Assembly: GCA_041667115.1 (NCBI GenBank)
Contig: JBAYFO010000007.1
Coordinates: 1 to 64,000, forward strand
DNA length: 64,000 nt
DNA from: UBA1563 sp041667115
GTDB lineage: Bacteria; Bacteroidota; Ignavibacteria; Ignavibacteriales; Ignavibacteriaceae
Direction: 5' to 3'
In this document: piece after piece, positions 63,519 to 64,000 of the stretch
How positions within the stretch are numbered: position 1 is the first letter of the stretch
Layout: each line of letters begins with the position of its first letter
The notes under the pieces: model-generated
What the model was told of the DNA's origin: nothing
The model's input: the letters and a program-made list of their open reading frames with translations, nothing else
Databases searched by the model: none
Position numbers and translations under genes: made by a program

Positions 63519-64000
63519 AATTTTTATCTTCTTTAACAAGTTGTAAAATTTGAGGAAGAATTTCTCCCGCTTTCCCGATCAACGAAAGGTCGGCAATGTT
63601 TGATAACTCCGTTTTTTCAATATTCACTTCTACTAAAAATTTTCCATTCCGCTTTGCGAGGTAAGGAATGTTTGCCGCCGGAAAAACCACCGCAGACGTT
63701 CCAACAATAAATAAAACATCGCACGTTTCGGCAGCTAATTCACTTAACGATAATGCCTCTTCAGGAAGGAATTCACCAAACCAAACGATATCGGGACGTA
63801 TCAGTCCACCGCATTCGCATCTGGGGACTTTCTCTTCAATAACTAGATTTTCATCATCATACCTTTTTTTACACTCGATGCAATAATTCTTTTCGATATT
63901 GCCATGAAGTTCATAAACTGTTTTGCTACCCGCGCGGCGGTGAAAATTATCTACATTTTGTGTTACGACAGTAACTTCTTCAAAATAGTTTTGAAGTTCG
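63499..64000 (-). CDS. cobB: NAD-dependent protein deacylase (sirtuin), N-terminus outside window
   Basis: The frame is open from the right window edge to 63499, giving 166 C-terminal codons. It has TQNVDNFHRRAGS (catalytic His region), a zinc ribbon with CIECKKR and CECGG, then RPDIVWFGEFLP and LFIVGTSAVVFPAANIPYLA, all sirtuin motifs. The QNVDNFH form resembles SIRT5-like bacterial CobB deacylases. It may reverse the acetylation that inactivates Acs, whose gene is also in this window but far away. The N-terminal Rossmann motif is not visible, so completeness cannot be judged. Confidence 0.9.
   Translation of the reverse strand, partial: ELQNYFEEVTVVTQNVDNFHRRAGSKTVYELHGNIEKNYCIECKKRYDDENLVIEEKVPRCECGGLIRPDIVWFGEFLPEEALSLSELAAETCDVLFIVGTSAVVFPAANIPYLAKRNGKFLVEVNIEKTELSNIADLSLIGKAGEILPQILQLVKEDKNYGKKQS

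Overview
The window reads as a chromosomal segment of an AT-rich, Gram-negative member of the Bacteroidota/Chlorobi/Ignavibacteriota group, most likely an Ignavibacteria-type organism. The evidence is: three secreted proteins with type IX secretion (T9SS) C-terminal sorting tails, two of them with the YPNPFNP motif; a PorV-like outer-membrane protein; TonB receptors with a carboxypeptidase-regulatory-like N-domain; DUF4199 and DUF4922 families; and several promoters that fit the Bacteroidota form (about ATTG, 19-20 nt, TAnnTTTG). No rRNA or tRNA gene was seen.

Layout. 1-7.2 kb is an accessory zone: the start of a membrane protein, a broken Bro-N gene, an orphan helical protein, a long repeat tract, a DUF4199 protein, acetyl-CoA synthetase, and an AbiE-type toxin-antitoxin pair. 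7.6-11.6 kb is a compact coenzyme A operon (panB-panC-coaBC-coaX-panD). 11.8-16.4 kb is nuoABCDEF on the minus strand, ending at a terminator with no nuoG. 16.6-31.3 kb is mostly housekeeping: a beta-CASP nuclease, an outer-membrane protein, an anti-sigma-type kinase, rplU-rpmA-mdh, a self-regulating-looking Fic gene, mutS with a lipoprotein, DAHP synthase and prephenate dehydrogenase, efp and a flavoprotein. 31.3-36 kb holds a periplasmic PpiC foldase, a second repeat tract with a second orphan helical protein, and a decayed restriction locus beside dinD. 36-50 kb is envelope and surface genes: PorV-like protein, giant secreted protein, TonB receptors, permeases, and a DUF4922/glycosyltransferase pair. 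50-54.4 kb carries a TPR protein, clpX and a secreted amidotransferase-like protein. 54.4-61.3 kb holds a third repeat tract abutting a third orphan helical protein, then two large T9SS cargo proteins. The window ends with an RRM protein, radA and a partial sirtuin.

The most unusual content is three long degenerate tandem arrays (about 2220-2577, 33329-33748 and 54478-54835). Each has 17-20 units, each keeps a 21-bp period almost without slippage, and each has its own consensus. Each lies near a small alpha-helical protein of unknown function (999-1709, 34040-34777, 54846-55322). Inside the arrays the units look like mosaics of a few interchangeable half-modules. In the third array the two ends of many units stay complementary while the sequence changes. 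I know no standard element (CRISPR, iteron, VNTR or REP) that explains all of this. It is the best candidate here for an undescribed system.
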